From contig JAZDEU010000027.1 of NCBI GenBank assembly GCA_043808545.1, forward strand, positions 1-32,194: a stretch of DNA of 32,194 bases, in the 5' to 3' direction. Numbering within the stretch: the stretch's first letter is position 1; the number at the start of each line of letters is the position of its first letter. A program made the translations under genes and the position numbers. Source of the DNA: JAZDEU01 sp043808545. Lineage in GTDB: Bacteria > Patescibacteriota > Patescibacteriia > JAZDEU01. The notes under the pieces were generated by a model. The model did not search any database and was not told where the DNA came from. It worked only from the letters and a program-made list of their open reading frames with translations. Shown here piece after piece: positions 14,782-21,845 of the stretch.

Positions 14782-14923
14782 AATAATAACTCAAAATTCA
14801 AAACTCAAAGTTCAAATCTACAACTTAAAACTAAAAAAATTTTCTCAATTTGATTATCTGATTAGTTTTAAGTTTTGAGATGTGGTTTTGAGTTTTTACA
14901 TTTGAGCTTTGAGTTAAATTATT
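14782..14923. repeat. Long AT-rich palindrome of CAAAACTCAAA units
   Basis: The left half (14782-14835) consists of CTCAAAATTCAAAACTCAAA-like units. The right half (14858-14923) is its imperfect complement, ending TTTGAGTTAAATTATT, with AATAATAACTCAAA at the left tip. It fills the gap between rodA and the next minus-strand gene. No gene or terminator with a clear T-run is seen. Confidence 0.6.
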
Positions 14924-14971
14924 AAAAGATAAAAAATAGTTTAGCAATTTAATAATTTAGAATACTATTTT

Positions 14972-15874
14972 TTAAGAAGTTAGCCCTTTTTGCATCCCTT
15001 CAAATTCCATATAAGAATCTTTGTTAAACACATCTATTTCAGGAAGTATTGATATTTTTACATTAGGAGAAAGGTATGAATACCAGTTTATTTCTAATGG
15101 TTTTATTTCTCCTGATTTAAAACTGCCCGCGCTGATTTTATCTATTCCGATTATTTGGCTGTCTTGGTATAAAAGGATGGTTAAATCAACATCCCAATAA
15201 TTATAATTAGTTTCGTTTTTTAAGTCAAATTTTATTTTATAAAGATCTTCGGCAGACTCTATTTTTTCCATCTCAAGATTTTCAAAAGGGAAATTTATTC
15301 TTTCAGCTATAAATAATACAGGGTCTATTATTTCCTTCGGAGAGATTTTTTTAAATTTTATATCGTCTAATATTATTTCTGATTTCTGAATTTCTCCTGC
15401 CTGCCCTGCTGAAAAAAAGGCGAGAACTTTTTTCTCTTTCGGCAAAATAAATCCAGATTGCATTTCTTGAGTTTTTTCTCCTGCGGCAAAATGGCAATTA
15501 AAATCTATTCTGAAATCTTCGTTTGGATTATATATTTCCGCGATTAAATCATAAGCATTTCCTTCATCTTTTTTTCCGCTCGGGATTATCTGGACAGAAC
15601 CTATTTGCAAATCTTTTCCTTTTATTACGGCGTTTATATTTTCATAATTCAAATTATCATCGTAAAATTCGTTAAGCATTTTTTCATAATCACTAGCTTC
15701 TGTTGAATAGTAATTTGTTATTTTGTAAGCGAAAGAGAGGACTAAAAATAAATCAAACATTATAAATAAAGAATATCCAAGCCGTTTTAAAAATATTTTA
15801 TGCGTAAGAAACCAATATCCTCTTTCAAGGTCTTTGTCGGATAATTCGCTTGTTGGAAGTTTATAGTCGGGCAT
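14972..15874 (-). CDS. Membrane-anchored conserved hypothetical protein
   Basis: Starting at 15874 the protein begins MPDYKLPTSELSDKDLERGY and has one N-terminal membrane helix (about 34-55 of this version, FIMFDLFLVLSFAYK), leaving about 240 residues outside the membrane. The outer part is beta-rich with repeated DLIAEIYNPNEDFRIDF-like and KFDLKNETNYNYWDVDLTI segments. These look like two Ig-like or FxLYD-type sandwich repeats. A longer frame opens at 16099, but its first 75 residues come from a palindromic repeat and unrelated sequence, so I reject that start. It may belong to the envelope set with rodA. Function is unknown. Confidence 0.6.
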   Translation of the reverse strand: MPDYKLPTSELSDKDLERGYWFLTHKIFLKRLGYSLFIMFDLFLVLSFAYKITNYYSTEASDYEKMLNEFYDDNLNYENINAVIKGKDLQIGSVQIIPSGKKDEGNAYDLIAEIYNPNEDFRIDFNCHFAAGEKTQEMQSGFILPKEKKVLAFFSAGQAGEIQKSEIILDDIKFKKISPKEIIDPVLFIAERINFPFENLEMEKIESAEDLYKIKFDLKNETNYNYWDVDLTILLYQDSQIIGIDKISAGSFKSGEIKPLEINWYSYLSPNVKISILPEIDVFNKDSYMEFEGMQKGLTS

Positions 15875-15885
15875 AGGGATTAGTG

Positions 15886-15994
15886 AAGCGGTCGCAACGC
15901 TAGCAAGCGGTGCGACCGCGAATGTGTGAGATTGAAATGACGCGTTCGCACCGCCTGCACTCCGCTTTGCTCCGTTTCGGTGTTGCGACCGCTT
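15886..15994. repeat. GC-rich palindromic element with AAGCGGTCGCAAC arms
   Basis: AAGCGGTCGCAAC (15886-15898) pairs with GTTGCGACCGCTT (15982-15994). A second GCGGTGCGACCGC unit lies just inside the left arm. It sits 11 bases before the preferred start of the membrane-anchored protein, on its 5' side, so its promoter is either beyond or within the element. Confidence 0.75.
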
Positions 15995-16132
15995 AAAGTT
16001 TGTAAAGTTTAAAAATCTTATATTTTTATTATACGATATGCGGGGGTAAAAAACAAGGGAGAAACAAGGGAGAAATGGGGTCATACGCAATAATGCCATA
16101 GCGAGCCTTAAAATATAGTTGAAAAAAGTCGT

Positions 16133-16374
16133 ATAGTTCCCCCCTAACCTTGTCTTTCACGCAATACTTATTTTAGCGGTTTAACTTTCTCGTATGATTG
16201 CGCTTTCTTGAGCGCAAGAGGGGGGCAAGGGGGGTGTTAAGCCTTTATTTTATGCGTCAATTACTCGTTTAACACCCCCCTGTCCCCCCTCGCTTACTAA
16301 AAATATTCAACAAAATCCATACTTAATGCTAAAGATAAAGTATGGGATAATGGACGCGGCAAGGGGGGAACTAT
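16133..16374. repeat. Large nested palindrome with C/G-run arms
   Basis: Outer arms ATAGTTCCCCCCT (16133-16145) and AGGGGGGAACTAT (16362-16374) pair perfectly. Inner arms at 16219-16240 (GGGGGGCAAGGGGGGTGTTAA type) pair with 16269-16291. The rest of the 16100-16517 gap holds the terminator below and an 11-G run at 16502-16512. No gene is present. Confidence 0.75.
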
Positions 16375-16433
16375 TCACCGTTTTATTATTGGTTAAATTG
16401 CGTATGACCTGAGAAATGCGCGTGCGAGTGAAA

Positions 16434-16478
16434 TAAAAAAAAGCGCGCGGTGTGATCAATTTTTGATCTCTTGCGCGC
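16434..16478 (-). terminator. Intrinsic terminator of the split membrane protein gene
   Basis: Read on the minus strand, a GCGCGC/GCGCGC stem (16478-16473 with 16448-16443), extended inside by GATCA/TGATC, is followed by eight T residues. Confidence 0.8.
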
Positions 16479-16517
16479 GTGTTTGCGTGTAGTGTTTGTT
16501 AGGGGGGGGGGGCAGTC

Positions 16518-17024
16518 TCAAAGTGCGGAGGTAATTTTTAATTCAGTGATTTTCAATCTGCCGTCCCAATTTATGACAATATTATCAATGAGTTGATAAC
16601 TTTGCGGGTGGAACTGTCCGCAAAAAATGGTGGCGGGATGCATTTCTTGACCACTCAAGACCTCCTTTTTTATTTCTTCACGATCTTTATAAAGAAAGGC
16701 GTTAAAACATGTTCCAAAAATTCCATATTCAATGTATTCCATTACCCTATCCAGATCTGACAATTTAATCTTATCTAGATTTCCAGTTATTTGTATGTCT
16801 AGGGTAATTTTAAATTTGCCAGATATAAGTTTTTGGTAATCATTCTTGTTCAGAGTGGTCATTAATTCCAAGGTTTCAGATTTTGGGATCGCATAGATTT
16901 TTTTGAAGGAAAATGGTGGGACAAATGTAGTGCCTATATCAAGTACTCTGATCGTACCGTCGCGATAAACGACAGCCTTATAAATATTAGGCTTGACATC
17001 AATAATGTTAGGAATAAAAAGCAT
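16518..17024 (-). CDS. Split membrane protein, 3' part, SPFH/band-7-like extracytoplasmic domain
   Basis: Read in its own frame this 168-residue piece starts MLFIPNIIDVKPN. In the same frame upstream of the ATG lies PPFILWVISALF, a membrane helix, showing that the gene really continues from the 17039-17245 frame. The domain YKAVVYRDGTIRVLDIGTTF, then VPPFSFKKIYAIPKS and FKITLDIQITGNLDKI resembles the start of a band-7/SPFH domain (stomatin, prohibitin), where a GTHFV-P motif is usual. The match is weak and I offer it only as the best guess. C-terminal residues carry no obvious motif. It ends before a strong terminator. Confidence 0.5.
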   Translation of the reverse strand: MLFIPNIIDVKPNIYKAVVYRDGTIRVLDIGTTFVPPFSFKKIYAIPKSETLELMTTLNKNDYQKLISGKFKITLDIQITGNLDKIKLSDLDRVMEYIEYGIFGTCFNAFLYKDREEIKKEVLSGQEMHPATIFCGQFHPQSYQLIDNIVINWDGRLKITELKITSAL

Positions 17025-17038
17025 AAATAATGCAGATA

Positions 17039-17245
17039 TTACCCATAAAATAAAAGGTGGTTTTTTTTAGTAACCATTGAAGGCATTATTACAATAAATA
17101 CGCCTTCAATTATGATTACAAAGTTTAAATAAAAATCGCCGCATATCACACCAACATAAATACTATAAAACGCTGCTGATAAAAATAATAAAACTTCAAA
17201 AAAAGGTAAAAATTTTTGTGCCACAGTATTTTTTTTAGTATCCAT
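17039..17245 (-). CDS. Split membrane protein, 5' part (two membrane helices)
   Basis: A 68-residue piece beginning MDTKKNTVAQKFLPFFEVLL with two membrane helices (about 12-33 and 40-58). Then MVTKKN runs into a run of eight A residues (coding strand) at 17068-17061. With nine A residues the frame would read MVTKKKPPFILWVISALF and join the downstream piece. The full protein would have about 240 residues with three helices. A Shine-Dalgarno-like AAAGGGAAA lies before the ATG, and a promoter is present at 17321-17349. Confidence 0.55.
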   Translation of the reverse strand: MDTKKNTVAQKFLPFFEVLLFLSAAFYSIYVGVICGDFYLNFVIIIEGVFIVIMPSMVTKKNHLLFYG

Positions 17246-17320
17246 TGTTTTTCCCTTTCATTTATCTTAGGTTTTTAAAAGAGCAAAGGCAAACCAATTT
17301 TTTGCCATTAGCAATTGTTT

Positions 17321-17349
17321 AGGATAGCAGGAAAAAATGATTTTGTCAA
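17321..17349 (-). promoter_or_regulatory. Promoter for the split membrane protein gene
   Basis: TTGACA (17349-17344), 17 bases, TATCCT (17326-17321) on the minus strand. It lies next to the plus-strand HEPN promoter, so the two divergent genes share about 60 bp of control region. Confidence 0.6.
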
Positions 17350-17350
17350 G

Positions 17351-17379
17351 ATGACAATGGAGGAAGGGTGTGATATAAT
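17351..17379 (+). promoter_or_regulatory. Promoter for the HEPN/MNT pair
   Basis: ATGACA (17351-17356), 17 bases, consensus TATAAT (17374-17379) with an extended TG. The start is expected near 17386, about 12 bases before the HEPN ATG. Confidence 0.7.
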
Positions 17380-17397
17380 AAGAATATAAAAAATATT

Positions 17398-17796
17398 ATG
17401 ATAAATGTTGAAAAAATAATAGAACACTGGCTTGAAACCGCTGAACACAATTTAGGGACAGCGGAATTTTTATTGCAAGGGAAGAGATATCCAGAATGTT
17501 TATTTTTTTGCCATTTAGCTCTTGAAAAAGTTTTAAAAGCATTAGTTGTCCAAGAAAGGAAAGAACATGCCCCGTATATCCATAATTTAGTTGCTTTAGC
17601 AAAATTAGCAAAGATCAAATTGTCTCCGAAGCAAGTTGATGAGCTAACTACTATAACGGAGTTTAATATAGCGGGAAGATATAACGAGGTGAAATATAAT
17701 TTTTACAAAAAAAGCACAAAAGCATACACAGAAAAATATTTTAAAATAACAAAAGAAACATATTTATGGCTAAAGAAATTCTTACAAAAAAAGTAA
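17398..17796 (+). CDS. HEPN-domain protein (toxin partner of an MNT pair)
   Basis: A 132-residue all-helical HEPN protein. It shows WLETAEHNLGTAEFLLQGKR, then YPECLFFCHLALEKVLKAL, the Arg/Tyr...His...EK.LKA pattern of the family, and HNLVALAKLAKI. Stand-alone HEPN proteins next to a minimal nucleotidyltransferase form type II/VII toxin-antitoxin systems. In these the MNT partner often modifies the HEPN RNase with AMP at a Tyr in the R-x4-6-H motif region. Here Arg30 and His39 are eight residues apart, so the canonical spacing is not exact. It overlaps the MNT gene by 31 bases. Confidence 0.85.
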   Translation: MINVEKIIEHWLETAEHNLGTAEFLLQGKRYPECLFFCHLALEKVLKALVVQERKEHAPYIHNLVALAKLAKIKLSPKQVDELTTITEFNIAGRYNEVKYNFYKKSTKAYTEKYFKITKETYLWLKKFLQKK

Positions 17797-18083
17797 AAAA
17801 TGCGGTTGAAGAATATATCAATATTTTGAAAAAAGACAAATTGCCAATTAATAAGATAATCGTTTTTGGGTCACAAGTAAAAAAGACGGCGCGGAAGGAT
17901 AGTGATATTGATGTTTGTGTTATATCTTCAAAATTCAAGGATAATTTTAAGGCGTTGCATTATTTGTTAATGAAATCGTATGAAGTTGACGGCACAATAG
18001 AGCCGCATCCTTATCATCCCAAAGATTTTATTGAGGATGATCCTTTAGTTTGGGAGATAAAACGAACTGGCGTTGTGTTTTAA
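17766..18083 (+). CDS. Minimal nucleotidyltransferase (MNT), HEPN partner
   Basis: A 105-residue nucleotidyltransferase of the MNT group. IIVFGSQVKKTARKDSDIDV holds the GS motif (35-36) and the metal-binding D47-x-D49. A third acidic position is expected in the VDGTIEPHP strand. Such proteins AMPylate or otherwise block their HEPN partner. The ATG at 17766 lies 31 bases inside the HEPN gene, so the frames overlap and translation is probably coupled. gyrB begins 60 bases downstream on the same strand. Confidence 0.87.
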   Translation: MAKEILTKKVKNAVEEYINILKKDKLPINKIIVFGSQVKKTARKDSDIDVCVISSKFKDNFKALHYLLMKSYEVDGTIEPHPYHPKDFIEDDPLVWEIKRTGVVF

Positions 18084-18143
18084 AAGTAATAAGTTAAAAA
18101 ATAAATACAATAAAGCAGATTGTTTTTTTAGTTTTAAAAAAAT

Positions 18144-20321
18144 ATGGTTAACGAAAAAGAAAAAAATAAAAGCGCTTATGGCGCGGAACAGATTACAGTG
18201 CTTGAGGGACTGGAAGCGGTAAGAAAGCGGCCGGGAATGTATATTGGAAATACTGGCGAGCTGGGATTGCATCACCTCGTCTGGGAAATTGTTGACAATG
18301 CGATTGATGAGGCGATGGCGGGATATTGCGACGATGTTAAAGTTATTCTTCATAAAGACGGAAGTGTTTCTGTTGACGATAACGGGCGCGGAATTCCAGT
18401 TGATAAACATTCAAAAACAAAAGTTTCCGCCCTAGAAACCGTTATGACAGTTCTGCACGCCGGCGGAAAATTCGGCGATGGCGGTTATAAAGTTTCAAGC
18501 GGTTTGCATGGAGTCGGCGCATCCGTGGTAAATGCTTTATCAGAATGGGTAAAAGCGGAAGTGCATAGAGATGGAAGCGCGTATTTGCAAGAATATAAAA
18601 GAGGGGTTCCAAAAGGAAGTGTTAAGAAAATAGGAACAAGCAAAAGAACTGGAACGATAATTACTTTTAAGCCCGATCCTCAAATGTTTTCTGTTTTAGA
18701 ATTTAATTTAAAAACTATTTTAGATCATTTACGCCAGCAAGCGTATTTAACTAAGGGTTTGAGAATTAGAATTTCTGATGAACGGGGAAAAATACACACC
18801 CCTAACCCCTCTCAAGAGGAGAAATATTCTGATGCGGATGGCGAGGAGATGGAATGTGATGAGAAAGAAAAATTAGACGGAAAAGAAGAAAAGGTTGGAG
18901 CTTCTGTTGTCCCAATAAAGTTTTATCAATTTTATTTTGAAGGCGGAATCGCTTCTTATGTGAGGCATATCGGACACAACCGCGAGCCTAAACATGAAAA
19001 TATTTTTTATGTGGAAAAAGAGCAAGAGAATGTAAAAGTGGAAGTCGCTCTGCAATATATTGATGAATATACAGAAACAGTTTTTGCGTTTACGAATAAT
19101 CTTCTTAATACAGAAGGCGGAACGCATTTAGCCGGGTTTAGAACTGCTTTAACGAGAACGGTGAATAATTACGCGAGGACGCAGGGATTTTTAAAAGAAA
19201 AAGATCAGAATTTAACTGGAGAAGATATGAAAGAAGGGCTTACCGCCATAATAAGCGTTAAGGTTCAGGATCCGCAATTTGAAGGCCAGACTAAAGTGAA
19301 ACTCGGAAATCCTGAACTTAAATCCATAGTGGACGGTGTTTTCTCGGAAGCGCTCACAATATTTTTAGAAGAGCATCCAAGAGACGCGGAAGGAATTATT
19401 GGAAAATGCATATTAGCGGCTAAAGCGAGGCTTGCGGCGCGCGCGGCAAGGGACACGGTTTTAAGGAAGGGAATTTTAGAAGGATTAGCTTTGCCTGGAA
19501 AATTAGCTGATTGCACATCAAGAAAACCGGAAGAAAGCGAGATTTATATTGTAGAGGGAGATTCTGCAGGAGGCAGCGCGAAGCAAGGAAGGAACAGGCA
19601 TTTCCAAGCCATTCTTCCGCTTCGCGGAAAAATTTTAAATGTTGAGCGCGCGCGTCTTGATAAGATGCTTGCTAATAATGAAATTAAAACTTTAATTATA
19701 GCGCTTGGAACTAATATTGGAGAGATGTTTGATATAACGAAACTGCGTTATCACAGAGTTATTATTATGACTGATGCTGATGTTGACGGAGCGCATATTA
19801 GAACTCTTCTTTTAACATTGTTTTACCGCCATTTTAGGGAGCTGATTGAGAAAGGGCATATTTATATCGCAAAGCCTCCTTTATATAAAGTTGCTTTTGG
19901 GAAAAAATTCAAATATGTTTATAGCGAAGAAGAACTTGAAAAAGCAAAAGTTGAGATGGGGGGAGGGAAATTAGAAATTAGAAATTTGAAATTGGGGAAA
20001 GGGGAAGAGGGGAAAGAAGGGGAAGAGGGTATAGAGGCGGAAGAGGTAAGAGAGGGTGGGGAGGGTGGAGAATTGGAAGGAGAGAAAGAAGGAGTTATTA
20101 AGGGTTTTAATGTCCAAAGATATAAAGGTTTGGGAGAAATGAATCCAGAACAATTATGGACTACGACAATGGATCCTGAAAATAGAATTCTAAAAAAGGT
20201 TAATATTGACGACGCGGAAGAAGCGGATAGGATTTTTGATGTTTTAATGGGCGCTGATGTCGCGCCGCGCAAAGCTTTTATTCAGACGCATGCTAAGAAT
20301 GTTAAGAATTTGGATGTGTGA
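18144..20321 (+). CDS. gyrB: DNA gyrase subunit B with two repeat-derived insertions
   Basis: GyrB supplies ATP hydrolysis and the TOPRIM part of DNA gyrase. The GHKL ATPase shows EAVRKRPGMYIGNTG, VDNAIDEAMAG, DNGRGIPVD and SSGLHGVGASVVNALS. The TOPRIM domain shows YIVEGDSAGGSAKQGRNR and MTDADVDGAHIRTLLLT, with the metal-binding acidic residues in EGDSAG and DADVD. The C-terminus ends QRYKGLGEMNPEQLW. At 725 residues it is longer than the usual 630-650. Two low-complexity insertions explain the excess: about residues 217-252 (THTPNPSQEEKYS type, charged) and about 610-650 (Gly/Glu/Lys-rich). Both look repeat-derived and remain in frame. gyrA is not in the window. Confidence 0.95.
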   Translation: MVNEKEKNKSAYGAEQITVLEGLEAVRKRPGMYIGNTGELGLHHLVWEIVDNAIDEAMAGYCDDVKVILHKDGSVSVDDNGRGIPVDKHSKTKVSALETVMTVLHAGGKFGDGGYKVSSGLHGVGASVVNALSEWVKAEVHRDGSAYLQEYKRGVPKGSVKKIGTSKRTGTIITFKPDPQMFSVLEFNLKTILDHLRQQAYLTKGLRIRISDERGKIHTPNPSQEEKYSDADGEEMECDEKEKLDGKEEKVGASVVPIKFYQFYFEGGIASYVRHIGHNREPKHENIFYVEKEQENVKVEVALQYIDEYTETVFAFTNNLLNTEGGTHLAGFRTALTRTVNNYARTQGFLKEKDQNLTGEDMKEGLTAIISVKVQDPQFEGQTKVKLGNPELKSIVDGVFSEALTIFLEEHPRDAEGIIGKCILAAKARLAARAARDTVLRKGILEGLALPGKLADCTSRKPEESEIYIVEGDSAGGSAKQGRNRHFQAILPLRGKILNVERARLDKMLANNEIKTLIIALGTNIGEMFDITKLRYHRVIIMTDADVDGAHIRTLLLTLFYRHFRELIEKGHIYIAKPPLYKVAFGKKFKYVYSEEELEKAKVEMGGGKLEIRNLKLGKGEEGKEGEEGIEAEEVREGGEGGELEGEKEGVIKGFNVQRYKGLGEMNPEQLWTTTMDPENRILKKVNIDDAEEADRIFDVLMGADVAPRKAFIQTHAKNVKNLDV

Positions 20322-20324
20322 GCG

Positions 20325-20350
20325 TGAATCATGAATCATGAATCATGAAT
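20325..20350 (+). repeat. Heptamer tandem repeat
   Basis: TGAATCA is repeated three times (20325-20345) followed by TGAAT. It begins three bases after the gyrB stop codon. Confidence 0.7.
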
Positions 20351-20388
20351 ATTATGTAATTATAGAAGAATTCAATAAAAATTAGATA

Positions 20389-20416
20389 AAAAATCCCTTT
20401 GATAGAGGGATTTTTT
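20389..20416 (+). terminator. gyrB terminator
   Basis: AAAAATCCCT (20389-20398) pairs with AGGGATTTTT (20406-20415), followed by further T. Confidence 0.8.
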
Positions 20417-20433
20417 AGTATTTGCAGTCACTA

Positions 20434-20626
20434 GTGTCCGATAAAAATTTTCAGAAAATACCAAAAAACCTCTAAATTAAGTTATAATAAAGATACTTTT
20501 AAAATCTTTAACTTAAACTTAGAGGCTTATGAATTATTCTAACACAATTTTTAACCAATTGCTAAATTTTTTACCGAAAAACAAATTTAATCAGTTTGTC
20601 GGACAGCATAATTGGACTTAAGTGCA
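20434..20626 (+). mobile_element. Remnant of an IS4-family element (left end and transposase start)
   Basis: GTGTCCGATAAAAATTTTCA at 20434 looks like a terminal repeat. About 95 bases further on a frame opens MNYSNTIFNQLLNFLPKNKF (20529-20621), the typical start (DUF4372 domain) of IS4-family transposases, which normally begin MNHSNTIFNQLL. The frame stops after 30 residues and the catalytic DDE core is missing. No matching right end was found before 21 kb. It is a dead fragment. Confidence 0.7.
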
Positions 20627-20631
20627 AGCAT

Positions 20632-20660
20632 TTGACATTTTTAATCAAATATGATAATGT
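20632..20660 (+). promoter_or_regulatory. Candidate promoter upstream of the PP2C-kinase-NAD salvage cluster
   Basis: TTGACA (20632-20637), 17 bases, TAATGT (20655-20660) with an extended TG at 20652-20653. If used, it gives a leader of about 330 nt that contains the palindrome at 20722-20942. It directly follows the IS4 remnant, so the promoter may have been brought or exposed by that insertion. Confidence 0.5.
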
Positions 20661-20721
20661 CCGCTATTACTTGCAGGTGTTTCAGTTAGGCTGTTTTTAG
20701 GCGGAAAATCTGTTAAATTTA

Positions 20722-20942
20722 TTTTTTGTTTTGATATTGCGGAGTTCAAAAATATTAAGGAGGTGTAAAAAAATAAAGTTTCATAATTTCGCTCAGATTT
20801 ATGCTAGATTTGCTTTTAAAAAATTTAAGGAATAGCGAGCTATTTTGAGAATTTTTTGGAAGTAAAGATGGTATAAATATGAGATGAAATTGGGGAGGTT
20901 ATTTTTTTACACCTCCTAAGTCCGCAGTATCAAGGCAAAAAA
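20722..20942. repeat. Long imperfect palindrome in the leader of the signalling/NAD cluster
   Basis: AGGAGGTGTAAAAAAATA (20758-20775) pairs perfectly with TATTTTTTTACACCTCCT (20900-20917). Outside this, the TTTTTTG...TTGATATTGCGGAGTT segment (20722-20746) pairs imperfectly with 20918-20942. The 220-base unit has no gene. As RNA it would form a very long hairpin. As DNA it looks like a MITE. Confidence 0.7.
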
Positions 20943-20995
20943 GCTTTGAAAACGATCTTTACAAATGAAGATTTAATCAAAAAAAGGAGAAAAAA

Positions 20996-21838
20996 ATGTT
21001 AGATAAATTTGAAGTGGCAAGCGGTTCGGTAAGAGGGAGGGATCATAGGGAAACAGACAAAAATAATCAGGACGGATTTTATATTGCGAGCGCGTGCGAT
21101 GCTTTATGCGCCGTAGTTACCGACGGGTGCGGAAGCGGGAAGTATAGCGAAGTTGGCGCAAAAATTGGAGCGCGGTTGGTGACTGAGGCGATTATGCGGG
21201 AGATTGAGCAATCAATTCGCAGAGGAATTATCCCAAATCCCGTGAATGAGAAAGTCCGCCAAAATGTTATCGCGCAACTCAGAATTTTGATAAACGCTAT
21301 GGGCGCGAGTGTAAGTGAAATTGTTAATGATTATTTTTTATTTACCATTGTGGGCTTCCTGATTCTGCCGTGGGAGACATACATTTTTTCCATCGGAGAC
21401 GGAGTTTTTATAACGAATGGAAATATTGTTAAACTTGCGTTTGCGAATAATGCTCCGCCATATATTTCTTACGGAATCACTGGCTCATCGCTGAAAGATG
21501 AAAAATTAAATTTATTACATTTTCAGATTCACGAAATTATCCCTACTGAGAATGTAGAATCAATTTTAATCGGGACGGATGGAGTCGGAGATTTGATTCT
21601 TGCTGAAGTAAAAAATATTTCGGGAAAAGTTGAACTTGTCGGGAATATAAATCAGTTTTTTAAAGAGGACAAGTTTTTTAAAAATCCGGATATGATTCGG
21701 CGAAGGTTATCGCTTATAAATCGCGATGCAGTTAAATACGAGCGCGATCAGCATGGCAGGATTATAGATATTAAAAAGGAATTTGGGTTATTGCCGGATG
21801 ATACGACTATTGTAGCGGTACGGAGAAAAAGGAGGTGA
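20996..21838 (+). CDS. PP2C-family serine/threonine protein phosphatase (YegK/TerY-P type)
   Basis: A 280-residue metal-dependent phosphatase. The five acidic motifs are present: NNQDGF (D26), VTDGCGSG (D43), FSIGDGVF (D135), IGTDGVGD (D195) and LPDDTTIVAV (D268/D269). The protein is therefore expected to be active with Mn or Mg. It has no membrane helix or extra domain and acts in the cytosol. AAAGGAG precedes the ATG at the right distance. The kinase gene starts eight bases after its stop, with the kinase Shine-Dalgarno AAGGAGG overlapping this gene's end. In YegK/TerY-P systems such a phosphatase opposes the neighbouring kinase. The direct substrate here is unknown. Confidence 0.85.
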   Translation: MLDKFEVASGSVRGRDHRETDKNNQDGFYIASACDALCAVVTDGCGSGKYSEVGAKIGARLVTEAIMREIEQSIRRGIIPNPVNEKVRQNVIAQLRILINAMGASVSEIVNDYFLFTIVGFLILPWETYIFSIGDGVFITNGNIVKLAFANNAPPYISYGITGSSLKDEKLNLLHFQIHEIIPTENVESILIGTDGVGDLILAEVKNISGKVELVGNINQFFKEDKFFKNPDMIRRRLSLINRDAVKYERDQHGRIIDIKKEFGLLPDDTTIVAVRRKRR

Positions 21839-21845
21839 ATAAAAG

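Noticed and set aside
15875..16099. N-terminal 75-residue extension of the membrane-anchored hypothetical protein
   Set aside because: It is translated from the AAGCGGTCGCAAC palindrome and unrelated sequence. The protein makes sense from the ATG at 15874.
20661..20720. NAD or other known riboswitch just after the 20632 promoter
   Set aside because: I could not match the sequence to a known aptamer core. A covariance search would decide.
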